Part shown: positions 12,001 through 22,939 of the stretch, piece after piece
Position numbering within the stretch: position 1 is the stretch's first letter
How the letters are laid out: each line of letters starts with the position of its first letter
NCBI GenBank assembly: GCA_027946555.1
Contig: JAPEVC010000003.1
Location: 124,001-188,000 of the forward strand
DNA from: Gnomoniopsis sp. IMI 355080
Lineage: Eukaryota > Ascomycota > Sordariomycetes > Diaporthales > Gnomoniaceae
DNA: 64,000 bases
Reading direction: 5' to 3'
Position numbers and translations under genes: made by a program
The notes under the pieces: model-generated
Told to the model about the DNA's origin: nothing
Databases searched by the model: none
The model's input: the letters and a program-made list of their open reading frames with translations, nothing else

Positions 12001-14684
12001 TGTTCAATATTGAGTAGATTTCCAATGCACAGTATTCGAGATCCGAAGAAGATCTGCTGTTAGAGATCTGAGTCTGAATCGTACTGTCGTACTGTTAAGC
12101 ATATCAGGCGTACTTACTATTAGTAGCTAGTAACATGCTATGGGGCCAAACCACCACCGACCACACGACACGCGATTACATCCTATCATTCATTTGATTG
12201 CCAGGTGTCATCTGGCCGTCCTGGCTGTCCTGGCTGCCCGGCTGCCTGGCTGCGGACAATATTATGCCAACAACATGGCGTCCAAGGTTGTCGGTGCCGA
12301 TCACCGATGATTTCTTACCTATTGCGTTCGCTGGCGCTCCCTCGTCGCACCATCGGAGAAATAGAAAACAAAGTCGAGGTCTGGACTTGTCGATTCATGG
12401 ACAAGGTCGGGTGACTTTTCCCACAAGATCAACAATGTCTTTCGCCATTTCGGGAAACGTGGTACAGGTATTGTGAACGTCAAATTGGGATTGAGGGGTG
12501 GACCATGAGAAGGGAGGGCAGCATGACCTGTCGTAGCGCGTCGGGACCCAAGAATTCACAAATGGAGCATTAACTCAATATCAAATTGTTTTGTTTACGA
12601 CCATCCCATCTAGGGACCTCCGGCTTCAAACCCATAACTAGGACTAGCACCTGCATGACTGCTGTACAAAATACTGAGGGATGAACAGCTCACGCTCGTC
12701 TCATATCTGCTCGGCATGTCTCTACAGATGCGTGAAAGTCAATTCGCCTAGTCTCGCATTCAAGTCACCTTTTCAAGAGCAGTCCGGACGCGGTTCGCTT
12801 GATTGTTCTAGGACGTGCGAATAAGCCTTCTGCTCACACTGAGCAGGCCCATGGAAGGGGTATGACGTCGATATATAGCTTCCGAAACTCACGATGCACG
12901 CCCCCCTCTGCCCCATCGCCGCCGGTGGACAGTGATGAGAACACATGGCTTTTGCTCCCCACTGCCCACGATTCGCCCAATATTTTTTTCTCCTCTTCAC
13001 CATAGCCTACCCGACTGCTGGCCAGCTGCGACCAAAGGCTCCAAAAATGCCAACTGCCAACCTGCCGGATGACGTTGTCCCGATCCATTGGCCCCACGCA
13101 ACGGATTTTATTTCCGGCTTGCGGCAGCTACCTAGATATGCAGCAGTCGTCCCGGATGCGGATGGAAGACGCCAAACATTCTTCGGTGTTCTTTTCTAGA
13201 CGGTTTCCGAGCCAACTAACATCCGATGTTCCAGGTTCCTGCAGTCAGCACGGAAAAGGAAGGCTGGCTGCTGGGCGGCTGACTGGCGCAAGATTGCGTG
13301 GCAGTCTAGCTAAACCAACAGGTCAGGCAGAGCCGGCAGGTCAGGTACAGAATGCCACAGGGCTGGCCCTCATTGCTCCATAGACAACAAGCGAGCCGAA
13401 ACCCCTCTATTACCCGTTCGTGATATTCATGATCAACAAGAGTCTCTTTGGCACTCACATCCAGTCGAACGGACACTGTCAGACCATCTCCAGACAAATG
13501 ATCATGAGAGGCACTGCCGCAGACAATCTCTTTGCAAGGCCCTACTACCAATGTCAGATTCCAAAATAAATTCATTTGAGATTTGAAGACAGCGGATCAG
13601 CCAGCTGCCAGCCCAGCGCCCCACAAGACCTTTGCGCCCAGCCGGGCCCACCCTTCTGTTCTGGGCCGTGGAATGACAGTGTCAGTATGAATGAACGTAG
13701 GGCGGGACAGCGAGTGTACTTTTACACATGGCCCCAGACCCCCGGGGCTCCAACGAGTAACGGGGCACTGTGGGCTGTCAGCTCAGCGGCGCCCTCTAGT
13801 GTTCAAATCCGACAACGTGATCACATATAGCGTCAGGGACACGCACGCCAGTAGGACCTTCTGAATGTGCGGAAAACTAACGGTTAACCGTCCAAACCGT
13901 CCAGAAAGGCGGAAAAAGACTGCAAAAGGGTGCCTAGGTAGTGCGATGGAAATGGTAAGGCTGGCAAGTAAACTGTCAGCACAGGTCGTGTGGAGTTATA
14001 GTACCACGTACCTACATAGTGTTCCGGAACTATGTATAGTGGGTGCCGAAGTCGGCGATAAGCGGGACTCATCGCCGATGAGCCAGCCATTATACTTTCG
14101 TGGTAGTATGAGGTATGTAAGTACAGTACAGTACGATATTTGGTCGCATGTCTGGGAAATAAAAATATTTGCGCTCGCCAGTCAAATTTGAAAAGACTCC
14201 AAAACAGTCCAAGCTGACTCGGTGTAAAGGCCACACGTCAGTGTTCGTCTGGTCTTCCCTTGAATGCGTGGCGCCCCTGAGGCATCGGAATTGGGCCCGA
14301 GCCCGAGACACAGGTAATACACAAGTAGCTGTCTGTTGCTGGATCATCAGGGGCAGCGGGGCCGAGCAGCCCTGGACCTGAGCCAGCGCCAACACCAATG
14401 TCGCCAGAGAAACGACCGTAGGTAGTATAACGGTTTTTTTGGCGCATAGGAACCTTCCCCGATGGTCCGTTGGGGATCCTGTAGCATTATCGAAATTCAA
14501 ACAACACAGACGTACCTCCTGAGAGACGAGCCCACTTTCCTTCAATTCCGCTAAAGTGTCCAAGCGACTGGTTCACGGATTGCCCGAGACAAGGAGCATC
14601 ACCGCAAAAAGCCCACGCATCTGTGCACCGACCGACCCTTTTGGGCGTCCGTGCAGCGTGAGCCCGCTTGGCAGAGTTGCAACA
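9085..14684. other. 5.6 kb gene-poor region
   Basis: No frame longer than about 160 codons and none with recognisable similarity occurs on either strand. The left end (9085-9400) is the leader and promoter of the C2H2 gene and contains an A10 run near 9192. The right end is the promoter of the GRGGAGN-repeat gene. The rest has mixed base composition without tandem arrays, long inverted repeats or transposase remnants that I could see. Confidence 0.5.
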
Positions 14685-15261
14685 ATGTCAGGCCTTGTCC
14701 GTACAGGCCGTGGCGGCGCCGGTAACTTCATCAGTCCGAAGGATGTCGAGGAAGCAGAGAAGGCCCAACACGCCAATGTTCGTTACGAGCGTCCCAAGCT
14801 AGCTGCGACTTTATGTACTGCTAGTACATGAAGCGTCTGTGTGTGTGTATATGTGTGGCTGTGTGTCTAACAAGGGACAGGACCCTGAATCGCAACCTGC
14901 ATCAGCACCTCCAGTAGCACCAGCATCACAGGCCCCCCAGTATGTGAGGTCAGGTCGCGGCGGAGCTGGCAACTTTGCAGACCCGCCCACACTCGCCGAG
15001 TCGCAAGCAAGAGAGGACGTCGTGGACAGGACTGAAGTGGCCGTGAACGCCTCCCAGGCAGGCAGGCCGCGTGTGGGACTGAGTGGTCGGGGAGGCGCTG
15101 GCAATTGGACTGACAGTGATGCGGCCAAGGATGGGGATGCGGACAGCGACACGCAGTCGAGGCAATCGCGTATTGAGGACAAGATTGTCCACGATATCGA
15201 GGCGAGTTTGCCCCCACCTCCCAAAACATACCATCAACATGACCGGGACATGGAGAAATAG
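14685..15261 (+). CDS. GRGGAGN-repeat protein, DUF3602 / Par32-type
   Basis: The predicted exons are 14685-14777 and 14881-15261, giving 157 residues. Three copies of the signature are clear: TGRGGAGNF at 7-15, SGRGGAGNF at 55-63 and SGRGGAGNW at 99-107. This repeat defines the fungal DUF3602 family that includes yeast Par32, a regulator of ammonium permeases downstream of TORC1; extending that role here is inference. The rest is hydrophilic and probably disordered. The 3' splice site (CTAAC branch, CAG at 14880) is clear. The donor is less certain: GTTCGT at 14778 is the only in-phase GT I found near a family-like boundary, and the later GTACTG gives a stop. The intron carries a GT-rich microsatellite. 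The start chosen gives the usual MSGLVRTGRGGAGN beginning; an upstream in-frame ATG at 14556 is less likely. Confidence 0.8.
14837..14867 (+). repeat. GT-rich microsatellite in intron
   Basis: An imperfect TG/GT tract of 31 nt fills most of the 3' half of the predicted intron of the GRGGAGN-repeat gene, directly before its TCTAAC branch site. Confidence 0.8.
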
Positions 15262-15729
15262 TCTGTATTTTGCAAGCCGGTCACCATAGGGAGCGAGACG
15301 GTGGACCAGACGGAGAAAGCCAATGGTAGATACCCTATTGTAGCATCACAAAACATCTCTGCGACTCGAGAAGAGCAGCATGCGTCAGACACATCTAGAG
15401 AAGTAGACTCTTTTGTTTTAATTTTATCATATTGAATGATAGTGATACTGTGGAGAGATGTTCATGGCGCGAGAAGTCCAGGCGTTGTCCTGTCCCCTCG
15501 ACGAGCCATCTCTACACCGAATCCCTCGAATGCAGCCTCTCTCACAGACAAACCAGCACCGGTGATTAAACCGTTGGAATCTTCACTTCCGCATTGTCTT
15601 GCTCTTGAATTCTGTATTTCCGCCCAAAGATCTCTTAAGGAATAGCCCAATGAAGTGCCCTTGAATTTTCCATCAACGCCCAGAACGCCGCCATGCTGAA
15701 GGTGAGGCTCCCGTCCCTCCACAGGACAC
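15262..15729. other. Convergent intergenic: two 3' flanks
   Basis: This 468-nt stretch lies between the ends of the GRGGAGN-repeat gene (plus) and RLP24 (minus). It should contain both polyadenylation regions; an AT-rich patch at about 15410-15440 is a candidate. No gene is seen. Confidence 0.5.
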
Positions 15730-16653
15730 TCAGTCCATGTCCATATCATCATCGTCGTCGTCCTCGAAGCCATCGTCCTCCACATCGTCGTCCTCGCCGT
15801 CCTCGTCAACCCCGCGGCCTTCGATAATCTCGACGTCCTCCTCGACATCGCCGTCAACCGTAAGCCTCTTCCTCCGCACCTCCTTGCCAAAGACCTTGGC
15901 GACGTTCTTCCTCTTGGCCGCCTTGACCCCCTCGACCCCCATGCCCCCGGCCTCCTGCTCGAGCCGCTTGCGCTCGCTGGCACGCATGACTGGCAGCAGA
16001 TGCTCGTGCTCGGCGACCAATTTCCGTGCCTCGCGCAGCTCCTGTGCGCGCTTGCCCGCCATGCGCTGCTTGTAGAAGACGCGCTCGCGACGCTGCCGAA
16101 TCTCGCTGATGCGCTCCATCGCCTTGAGTGTCTTGCCCATGAGCTCGCGGTCGTACTTGACGGGAATGTTGCGTCGTGCGCCGAAGACGAGGGTGGAATC
16201 GACGGTCATCTCTTTACCGGCGGCCTTGCGGAAGGCCTTAGTCCACTTCAGTTTGCGTGGGTTCCGCTTCATCTTGAAGTTCTTGTGGCATTTTGAGCGC
16301 TGTTTGTTTACAATGAATTAGTCCTACTTTCTTGGCACGGAAAGTCATCGAGGTGGTGGGCGAGTCGAGGGGAGGTTAGCATACGCAGAACCGGAAGACT
16401 TTGGCCTACACGAGATTGTCAGCATATCATTCGAGGGTCGATCCAAAATCATATCAACGTACATCATTCCTGACAAAGGTGATACCTTTTGAAGGGTAAG
16501 CCGGTCGGCTACTGTGTGGTTGTTAGTCGTGTGATCGCGAACGTTGACTGAGCGAGTCGACTTGCCAGAAGTAACAGGTTTCGATACTGTAGCAAAAGTC
16601 GTTAGTCTATCTGCGTATCCCCAATGAACATTTAAAGAGACAACATACCGCAT
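15730..16653 (-). CDS. RLP24: Ribosome biogenesis protein Rlp24
   Basis: Five exons (16653-16649, 16586-16566, 16511-16463, 16405-16385, 16299-15730) give 221 residues. Rlp24 is the L24e-like placeholder on pre-60S ribosomes; in yeast it recruits the AAA ATPase Drg1/Afg2 and is exchanged for Rpl24 in the cytoplasm. The zinc ribbon is C6-x2-C9 and C32-x3-C36, and is followed by the hallmark [20 protein letters not shown]. The middle is basic and the C-terminus strongly acidic ([20 protein letters not shown]), in the region through which yeast Rlp24 binds Drg1. The second intron (16565-16512) is GC-AG and splits the codon of C9 (TG|T); no GT donor restores that cysteine. Exon 1 codes only ATG CG. 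The gene is head-to-head with TIM14. Confidence 0.95.
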
Positions 16654-16898
16654 TCTGACTGTTGCGCTCGAGAACCTAGGGTAAAATTTGCTATGCTTTG
16701 CTTCCAAGGCAGAATGAAGAGGGCGAAATGATAGTTCTAGACAGTCGAACTTTTAGAGTGGGTCGCAATCGATAAGCCCCAACTTTTTTTGCCGCCAGGG
16801 CAACGCGACTCTTTCCCGACGTCAAGTCTAGAAAGGGCTTGATCCGCTACTCTTGCGCTCAGCCTGATCACAAAGACACTCATCCAATTCAATCAAAA
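16654..16898. promoter_or_regulatory. Shared promoter RLP24 / TIM14
   Basis: Only 245 nt separate the two divergent start codons, so both promoters and both 5' leaders lie here. A poly-T run sits at about 16781-16790. No perfect TATA box is seen. Confidence 0.6.
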
Positions 16899-17341
16899 AT
16901 GGCATCAATACTTGCATGGGGAGCCGGCATCGGTGCTGCTGCATTTCTGGTATGTTCATGGCTCTCGAGAGGATTTCTAGACCTTACTAACTAACCTGCT
17001 TACAGGGTCGCGCGGGCATGATCGCCTGGCGGCGGTCGCGCGGTGGCGCCGGCGCGATGGGCCAGGCTTTTTACAAGGGCGGGTTCGAGCCGCGCATGAA
17101 CAGAAAGGAAGCCTCCTTGATCCTGTCACTCAAGTGCGTTGATATCACACAGACCATCCTAGACTCTTCGTGGCGCAAAGATGACTGACTCCAGTGCAGC
17201 GAGCGAGCCGTCACCAAAGAGAAGATCCGGAAAGCCCATCGAACGCTCATGCTGCTGAACCACCCCGATCGTGGTGGCAGTCCATACTTGGCAACGAAGG
17301 TGAATGAGGCGAAGGAGTTCTTGGAGAAGAGTGCTCCATAA
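16899..17341 (+). CDS. TIM14: Mitochondrial import motor J-protein Tim14/Pam18
   Basis: Exons 16899-16949, 17006-17133 and 17200-17341 give 106 residues, the normal length for this family. Tim14/Pam18 sits in the inner mitochondrial membrane at the TIM23 channel and stimulates the ATPase of matrix Hsp70 during protein import. A short N-terminal membrane segment ([18 protein letters not shown]) is followed by [15 protein letters not shown] and a compact J domain with the essential HPD motif in [20 protein letters not shown] near residues 84-98. Introns are 56 and 66 nt with CTAAC branch sites. The gene is divergent from RLP24 and convergent with the Gfd2-like gene. Confidence 0.97.
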
Positions 17342-17655
17342 GTCTTGACTGTACAAAGACAATGTTAGTGGGAAGGCAGCGAGTCTCCCTTTGTATAATT
17401 TGGGCGGGCGGTCGTCGGCCGCGAGACATAGCAACGGCGTTCAAGGATGGTTTCACGAAGGTTAGGGGAAGTCAGGTTCAACATTTCAGCTCAGGGCTGG
17501 GTCTATCTGCAGCCTCTATTAGACATGGAGGGAATCGAATGTTCTCTGCTCACCCCACAGGACCCTCTCAGTGCGTGTATGCGCTTGTTCCGATGACGGC
17601 TTGACGCAAGTAATCTTCGATCAGTTGAGAAGGTCATCACCCAGTCTTTCCTCCG
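17342..17655. other. Convergent intergenic: two 3' flanks
   Basis: This 314-nt interval lies between the stop codons of TIM14 (plus) and the Gfd2-like gene (minus). Nothing else is seen. Confidence 0.5.
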
Positions 17656-19763
17656 CTAATCCTCATCACCGTCAATGGTCAAACTAGAGATGCCCTTGGA
17701 GTTGGTGCATGGGTCCTTGAGGTACGCGTAAGGATCAACGAAAGGGGGAGGACGACCACCATCAGAATATTCGCCGCCGGTGCTCCAGCCCAATTCCAGG
17801 ACCGGGTCACCAAGCTCGGGTTTGCGACGAAAGCTTAAGGAACAGTAAGTTGGTTAGCGGGCACGCAACATGATAGCGAGGCTTCGGTGTTACTTACGCA
17901 GGCTTGGGATTTGGGCTGAGCAGACTCTTCTGGCGGCGACGGACAGCCAGAGCTAACATTGACTGAAGGGTGTAGACGGCGTCATTGCCTCCGTTGTGGA
18001 GGTACCAGTACTCGATGCCCAAAGTCGAGAGAACAGCGGTCAAACTCTGTGGGTCCTTGTGCTTGACATTGTGCTGCTGGATCCGTTGGTTGTCGATGAT
18101 GTCAAATAAGCCGGGCAATGCGTATATGTCGACATCGATGCCGAAGAGGAGGTTGATATCTTGCTTGATATCGTGCCCGACTATGACCACCTTGCGGTGT
18201 TTGCCATCCGCGTCCTTGGGGGACAAGATTTTTGTGCAGACCCGCTCGATGCGATCTATGCCAACAATCTCGGACTTCCTGTGGCGTGTCAGCAACGTCA
18301 AGGCGCGAGTCTTTGAAAAGGAGCGACATCACTTACCCGAATTCGAAGTTATCAGGACAACCATGAACATACTTGTGGTTCCTGATGTGCAGATATTCCT
18401 TGATCCGCAGATGGCGGGCCTTGATAAGCTTGATCCAGTTCTCTGCGCCTTCACCCGGGGCGACCGCGTCCAGATCGCGGGTGTCCAGGAAGCCAAAGCC
18501 AACCTCGGTCACGACCTGTCCATTGCTCTCATCCGTCTCATTGTCGAAACAAATGAAGACAACGTCGTCTTCAAATTCATGTGGGGCTGGGGCATTAACA
18601 TCGAAGACGGGATTAGCGACTGGCTCCTCCTGTCCCGTGAACTCGGCGTGGCCAATCACAGATGTAGCCTTCTTCCGCAAACCCAGCCAACGTTGAACTC
18701 GCTTGGTCGCATGACCCCAAGCCTTACGATTCTCGTACCTGGTGATGGCGTTCTTCCTTGACTTTGACCCTTTCCCTTGGCCATGGGCACCATCCCAACT
18801 CTGTTTGCATCGTTTGATCACCTCCTCTAACTCTTCGCGGTCGGCCTGAGTGGCCTTGCTCAGGTCATCTTCTGGATCAGGCAAAGGAACAGAGCGAAGC
18901 AGCTGGAAATAAGAAGATGAATCATTGGTACGGTCGAGGTAGCGAGGCAGTGGGGTGGAGGGCGGGAACTGGCGGCTGAACTTGACTTCCTCGCCGCCAA
19001 CAGGAATAGTGAGCGCAATGCCATGCTTCTTGTTGATCTTTCTCAGGAGAGCTTCGAGTTGAGCGGTGCGAACGAATAAGATGGGATCGATATTGTCTGC
19101 CAGGGTCTCCGGCTCGTAGAAGTAGAAGAAGTCCCAGGACTGCGTGCCAAAGATGTTGGCGTCGTCGAAGTAAGGTTCAACAATGGGCTTGTTGGTCTTT
19201 CCGACATAAAGCTCCTTTCAAATTGAATAACCAATTAGTACGTCGAGCATCTTCCGAGGAAATAAGAGCCCGAAAGAAGGACATCTCGGAGCAGGGCAGG
19301 TACTTACCCCATAGCGCACGAGGAATCTCCAAGGAACGAAAGTGTCGAGCTTGTTGGCCTTCTCACCAATCTTCAGACCACGGTCCTCAAATGCCTCAGC
19401 ATCCATCTTGGCAGCCTCGGCTTGAGAAATGGTGGGACGTTGTGGCAGCTTGTTTCGGTTCTTCTTCGTTGCCAACGGTTTCTCCTGGTACACAGAACCC
19501 ATCATCCTGAACTCACTCTCCGGTTCTGAAGGGAGGTCTGGGACTGAAGTTCCTGCCTTTCGGGGCCGTTTAGGACCTTTGCAGGTAGGAGAGGAGAAAA
19601 GAGCGACAGAAGATGTCTCGATTGTCTCCTCTGCTTCTGCTTCGGCAGGTTCGGGTCGCTCAGAGGGCGGCATCCATTTGATACCACACTTGGCCAAATT
19701 TGCGATATGCACTTGCATACCAGAGTTGAGTTGGTCCATTTCCTCAAGGCTGAGTGGTGTCAT
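17656..19763 (-). CDS. Gfd2/YDR514C-like protein with DEDD nuclease fold
   Basis: Four exons (19763-19308, 19214-18337, 18278-17898, 17833-17656) give 630 residues; introns are 93, 58 and 64 nt. The N-terminal half is Glu/Ser/Pro-rich, then contains FVPWRFLVRYG and a conserved block (ELYVGKTNKPIVEPYFDDAN, LRKINKKHGIALTIPVGGEE). The C-terminal half has the RNase H-like DEDD layout: CFDNE (DxE), VTEVGFGFLDTRDL, IKEYLHIRN, IVGHDIKQDINLL (third acid) and the LHNGGNDAVYTLQS box (fourth acid). Yeast Gfd2 was found as a high-copy suppressor of dbp5, and YDR514C is its paralog; biochemistry of the family is little studied. With all four acids present, 3'-5' exonuclease activity is plausible but inferred. 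No signal peptide is seen. Confidence 0.85.
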
Positions 19764-21874
19764 GTTTGTCGAATATCTGAATCGGTATCCGTGGGCGCAA
19801 ACTTGTATGTGTGGGTGGGTGACGTTGCTCAGGGTGTTGATGGATTATTGAGTCATCTACCAAGTCTTCGTGTAGAGGAAAAAGTGCTAAGTAATAGTTT
19901 ATGCGCTGTTTGCCTGTTTGATTCCTGGGCTTTGTTGATCTGATATGAGACGGTCCACCTTTGAGATGGTCAAGCTCAAGGTGCATCTGTTTGCTTAGTT
20001 GATGTGCTTTGTCCCAATGGAAGTTTTTTGACCGAGTCACTTTACACTCAGCTCTCTTCTGCTAGTAGTTCCTTCTCATTCTGCTAGGTTCAAATCATTA
20101 ATGGCACAGATCTTACAGGGCAGTCACAACTTGTTGGGCTGTTTCTAGCTTGTGTGGGATGTGCAATACGATGGGTGCCTATGTCATCTGCGGGCTGGGA
20201 AGATGCGACCCTTCGAGCCAGTTTCTATGTCAAACTTCACAATGCACTATCTCCTCGCCTTTTTATGGTCCTCCTGATGATCTTTATTTTCTTCTACTGC
20301 ACAGGGCCCATCCTATAAAGTACTTGACCACCCAGTGACAAGCTTCTTTGAGAGCAGGGACACTGGCAGAGGGAATGGACCTATAGCATGCATTGCAAGA
20401 TGAACTGCAGTATGGTGGCCTGGCTGAGAACGAATCATCAGGAAGTCATAATTTGGAGTAGTATTCTGTCAGCCTCACGAATTGTTCAGAGGATAGAACT
20501 TGATGCTTGAACAGCATAGCGTATTGGCGAGTTTTGAGTAAACGAAATTGGTCAAACAAAATTATCTGTACTTATTGACCATGGCTGCTGGATGTTTCTT
20601 ATCACACTTGAATAGGTACTCACGCACAATGCTCCTTCACCTGGGCATTCCTATTGTGGTGAACAGTTTTATGTGGGCGTATAATTACCTGCTGATCCGT
20701 AACTTTCTTCAGACAATTTCCTACTTGGAGAAAGACATTGGGAGAGCCAACTGTAAAGAATCATTTGGTAGGACAATCTACAGCAAACACTATACTATAC
20801 CTGTAAAGACTTAAGCATTCGAGGTAATTAGTGCTGCTGAACTGTTTACTCTTCCATGCACTTAAGGTTGATCTAGGGCAGACGCAGGGGTATTGCTTTA
20901 GTTTCCACGTTGGAACTTGAAAACTGACAGTGACATTTCAGAGGAAGCAATGCGGAAGTGAAGCCAGATACATCATGTGCACAAGGCAGCTCCATTCTCA
21001 AACTAGACATTTCCAGAGATGCCTCTTAGGGCCATTGTCATGTTTGAGCCAGCGGGAATACGACACTGACACATGGGCATTCAAATGGGCTAAGATGGAC
21101 GTCATATGTGGAAGGCGAACGATCAATTTCATTTCATCCTGGCGAGCAAAACCCAACAAGACCTCTGAAACTACCAATCCACCATGCCAAATTGTTTCTG
21201 TTCATTTTTCGTTCCTCCTCTGCCACTTGCATGACGATTTGCGCAATCGTATATCGATGCAGTATAAGTTGGCATCTCATTGCTCTCAAAATCTCGATGA
21301 TTACTTGGCATTAAAGTGCCTCTTATCCCCCACTCAGTAACCTCCGAACATCAAAGTATCTCCATGTCAAGTCGAAACCTGACGACTGGTGAGCTGTAAG
21401 ACATTCCAGCGAGGACGGTCCTTGGTGGGAGACAAGTTGTTGAAGTCTCCCAGTCATGATAAAACGAATAGTTGAAGAAGGCGAAAGGGGTATATGTGGT
21501 GGACTGTCAAGTTGACAAGCCTCTGCCCTGTTGAGGCAAGAAAGTCTCATGGCGTAAAAAAAAAAAAAAATTAAAAAAAAGACGCCGCGCGAAGACGAAT
21601 ACGCGAGCAAGAGGCATGCCCATCCGAATCCGATACCCCGGAGCCTCCTGACCCAATGAGCGATGATGCGTGTATGTACCTCCATGGGACCAGAACGCCG
21701 TAAAGTTGAGATTTGTTGATCCCGAGGTCACCGACCTCGACCAAAGGTGTATTGTTACACCACCGGCCTCACCCGGACAGATAATCATATATGAAGCCCA
21801 CCGATCGCCAGCCGTGCGAAAATGCCCAAAGAGAAAGAAACAATCAAAACGCCGTCGCCATGCTATAAATCAAT
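19764..21874. other. Intergenic: Gfd2-like promoter and STB3 3' flank
   Basis: No gene is recognised in this 2.1 kb stretch. The left part is the upstream region of the Gfd2-like gene and the right part is the STB3 terminator region. It contains an A15-TT-A8 tract at 21556-21580. Confidence 0.5.
21556..21580 (+). repeat. Poly-A tract (A15 TT A8)
   Basis: This is a 25-nt near-homopolymer in the 3' flank of STB3. On the STB3 strand it reads as poly-T. It is not followed by retroelement sequence or target duplications. Confidence 0.9.
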
Positions 21875-22939
21875 TTATACAGAACCGAGTTGAAGGAGGG
21901 CCTCTATAGCCTCACGTTCCTGCGCATCAGGTGGCGCAGCACCTTGGGACATTGCCGCGTAGTCGATCGGACTCAACTGAGGTGCCTTGGCCAGCCCAGA
22001 AGAACGGAAGTGTGTAGGATAGGTGCTCGGCCATCCGGCGGAGTTGGCGTACGAATTGGAAGCGGCCCGTAGGCCCGCGGCCCCAATTGCTGCCCAGTCC
22101 TCTTCGTCAGTTACATCGTCCGGGTCATCCATTGGCATGTCATCCGGCGCCTCGGAGCACGATGCGGACCCTGAGCCATCCAGCGACATGTTATCGGCTC
22201 CGTCATCATGCATGAAAAATCCGCGATCATCGTGGGAAAACACGGGTGAGTTGTCGCGACTCGATGAGCCCCCTGCTATCCGCGTTCGTTCGTTGCTCCA
22301 AGTTGCACCGCCCGCAATAGGGATGCCTGACATGTAAGGTGACGATGTGCCTTGGTCCACTTGGGATATCGCGTCGCGAGACGGCTGACCGCGCCGACGC
22401 GCATCCCACCGACCCCAACCGACTTTCTCAAATACCACGTCCCCATTCACTCCACCGAGTTCGCCGCCACTGCCTCGACCCTCCAGAGCGCCGACCACAA
22501 GCCGACGAGCCTTGGCAGGTGGTATGCCGGCAAACCCCGGAACCGAGGTCGTCAGGTAGCCGGTGATGTGGCGGATAGCCAGCGGGCCATGGCTCAACAA
22601 GATGTCGGGCAAGTGAAATTTGGCCAGCATGACAGGTGTCAACGGACCGACCGCATCGTCTAGGGGAGAGCCAATGCCGCTGTGGGCAGCAGTATCGGAC
22701 TGCGCGTTATCGTCCGCATCGTGCAGGTCGAGATCCGGAATCTCGGAATCGAGGTTGGCCTTGAGCAGCTGGGCGCGCAGACCCTGGGGCGCCAGGCCAG
22801 GAGAGATAGAATTCGGAGGAGTCGGAAGGGGGTGGGGATGAGATCGTGTCACAGGGACGCCCCGAGCCGCTACAGCAGTGAAGTTGTCTCGGCCGGAGGT
22901 CGCTTGGATATCGCGAACAGCGGGTGCCATGTATGCCAT
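21875..22939 (-). CDS. STB3: Sin3-binding protein STB3
   Basis: This is a single exon of 354 residues. The family core is complete: LLSHGPLAIRHITGYLTT, then GIPPAKARRLVVGALEGRG, followed by VVFEKVGWGRWDARRRG (about 110-185). The N-terminal PLPTPPNSISPGLAPQGLR block is also typical of filamentous-fungal homologues. The C-terminal half is acidic and Ser/Gly/Asp-rich, with MPMDDPDDVTDEEDW near 265-281. In yeast Stb3 binds the ribosomal RNA processing element (RRPE), recruits Sin3/Rpd3 and represses ribosome-biogenesis genes when TOR or Sch9 signalling is low; that role is assumed conserved. RLP24 and MAK11 in this window belong to the class of genes such a factor regulates, though no RRPE is proven near them. 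Confidence 0.9.
   Translation of the reverse strand: MAYMAPAVRDIQATSGRDNFTAVAARGVPVTRSHPHPLPTPPNSISPGLAPQGLRAQLLKANLDSEIPDLDLHDADDNAQSDTAAHSGIGSPLDDAVGPLTPVMLAKFHLPDILLSHGPLAIRHITGYLTTSVPGFAGIPPAKARRLVVGALEGRGSGGELGGVNGDVVFEKVGWGRWDARRRGQPSRDAISQVDQGTSSPYMSGIPIAGGATWSNERTRIAGGSSSRDNSPVFSHDDRGFFMHDDGADNMSLDGSGSASCSEAPDDMPMDDPDDVTDEEDWAAIGAAGLRAASNSYANSAGWPSTYPTHFRSSGLAKAPQLSPIDYAAMSQGAAPPDAQEREAIEALLQLGSV

Noticed and set aside
13799..13830. tRNA B-box-like string GTTCAAATCC
   Set aside because: No matching A box, acceptor stem or anticodon arm could be built around it.
17985..18761. Plus-strand open frame of 258 codons
   Set aside because: It is antisense to exons 2-3 of the Gfd2-like gene and crosses its splice sites without any own similarity.
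21556..21580. Retroelement poly-A tail
   Set aside because: No reverse-transcriptase sequence, target-site duplication or processed gene precedes it; it is probably a simple homopolymer.
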